Assembly: GCF_030848395.1 (NCBI RefSeq)
Contig: NZ_JAVDBT010000004.1
Location: 186,001 to 250,000 of the forward strand
Direction of reading: 5' to 3'
Source: Pseudogemmobacter lacusdianii
GTDB taxonomy: Bacteria; Pseudomonadota; Alphaproteobacteria; Rhodobacterales; Rhodobacteraceae
Length of the DNA: 64,000 nucleotides
The stretch's first letter is position 1. Each line of letters begins with the position of its first letter. Under the pieces are notes generated by a model, which was given only the letters and a program-made list of their open reading frames with translations, ran no database searches and was not told the origin of the DNA. The translations under genes were made by a program, and so were the position numbers. Shown piece by piece: positions 63,322-64,000 of this stretch.

Positions 63322-64000
63322 ATGAAGGCCTCCTTATCCAGACGGCTGCGGATATGTTCGACGATGGCGCCGAATTTCGGCGTGGTCATCATGTCGAGCG
63401 TGCGCGGGCGCGGCAGATCAATCTCGACCACCTCGGCAATATGGCCGGGGCGGGGTTTCATTACATAGACCACATCCGACAGGATCACCGCCTCGGGGAT
63501 GGAATGGGTAACAAGGAAGGCTGTGGCATTGCGCGAGGTGCAGATGCGCTGAAGTTCCATATTCATGAAGTCGCGGGTCAATTCGTCCAAGGCGCTGAAG
63601 GGCTCGTCCAACAAAAGCACCGCAGGTTCGGTGATCAGCATCCGGCAGATCGAGGCGCGCTGGGCCATGCCGCCAGAAAGCTCACCCGGATAGGTGTTCT
63701 CAAAGCCTTTGAGGCCCACGAGTTCCAGCAAGGCACGGGCCTTGTCGCGGGCGGCTTTCGCGGCGGCTTTGCCGTCGCGGATCTCGATTGGCAGGACAAT
63801 ATTTTCCAGCGTGGTGCGCCATGGGAAAAGTGTCGCCTGTTGGAACATCATGCCGATGTCGCGGCGCGGGCCGGTCACCGGCTTGCCTTGTAGAACCACT
63901 CGCCCGGTTGAGGGCGGGATCAGTCCCGACATGATCTTGAGAAGGGTGGACTTGCCGCAGCCGCTAGAGCCGATGACAGAAGAAAAGCTGCCTTGGGTCA
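63318..64000 (-). CDS. ABC transporter ATP-binding protein, nitrate/sulfonate/taurine family (cut by right edge)
   Basis: About 227 residues are visible; the start lies beyond base 64000. Walker A reads GSSGCGKST (near 63945-63970), the Q-loop region MMFQQATLFPWRT, the signature LSGGMAQR, Walker B AVLLLDEPFSALDELTR and the switch His is in VTHSIPEAV. The binding-protein gene that would show the substrate is presumably further right. It overlaps the permease gene by four bases. Confidence 0.93.
   Translation of the reverse strand, partial: TQGSFSSVIGSSGCGKSTLLKIMSGLIPPSTGRVVLQGKPVTGPRRDIGMMFQQATLFPWRTTLENIVLPIEIRDGKAAAKAARDKARALLELVGLKGFENTYPGELSGGMAQRASICRMLITEPAVLLLDEPFSALDELTRDFMNMELQRICTSRNATAFLVTHSIPEAVILSDVVYVMKPRPGHIAEVVEIDLPRPRTLDMMTTPKFGAIVEHIRSRLDKEAFI

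Overview
The window is ordinary chromosomal sequence of an alphaproteobacterium. The gene content, GC-rich codon use and several local gene orders (threonine synthase next to an M16 peptidase, lysC next to ptsP, glyQ - small gene - glyS, folP-glmM, carA divergent from a YqeY gene, tandem Lrp genes divergent from ilvC) point to the Rhodobacteraceae (Rhodobacter/Gemmobacter-like). The species cannot be named from the sequence. I see no prophage, integrase, transposase, plasmid gene or CRISPR array. About sixty protein genes and one tRNA are supported. The outermost genes are cut by the window edges.

Left third (1-25 kb): 3' end of thrC, an M16 peptidase, two acetyltransferases, an FAD-dependent 2-hydroxyacid dehydrogenase, apt, a small secreted protein, DoxX, EcsC, the nitrogen-PTS enzyme I gene ptsP, lysC, purD, xseA, a tandem pair of secreted Cys-rich paralogues, an AlkB-like hydroxylase, ftsY, yciB, a SAM-II riboswitch with metZ, folE2, trkH, and an exported SPOR/peptidoglycan-binding/trypsin-like protein that lacks the catalytic His and Ser.

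Middle (25-49 kb): glyQ, a small membrane-anchored protein and glyS in an overlapping operon, then a pyruvate phosphate dikinase-like protein with a degenerate ATP-binding part. Next come a SleB-type cell-wall hydrolase, folB (with an extra C-terminal domain), folP, glmM, a secreted hypothetical, an MHS-family transporter, ilvC, two Lrp regulators, an aminotransferase, a UbiH-type hydroxylase, a HAD phosphatase, a GntR regulator, a membrane glycosyltransferase with an N-terminal MshEN-like domain, carA, yqeY and a frameshifted glycosyltransferase-like gene.

Right part (49-64 kb): ctaD (aa3 oxidase subunit I), cytochrome c2, lipB, tRNA-Leu(GAG), a four-gene polyamine-type ABC operon (ATPase, binding protein, two permeases), a 971-residue FAD/Fe-S dehydrogenase, and a leftward cluster of an ABC ATPase and permease with a malate/L-lactate dehydrogenase-family enzyme that continues past the right edge.

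The most interesting signals are not a new multi-gene system. They are: (i) a dispersed intergenic repeat, about 80-160 bp, in at least four full copies and one half copy, whose stems differ in sequence but keep pairing; (ii) a SAM-II riboswitch followed by a strong terminator whose loop can pair with the 3' strand of the aptamer; (iii) enzyme-like proteins that have lost catalytic residues (the pseudo-protease and the PPDK-like protein); and (iv) domain fusions on folB and on a glycosyltransferase.
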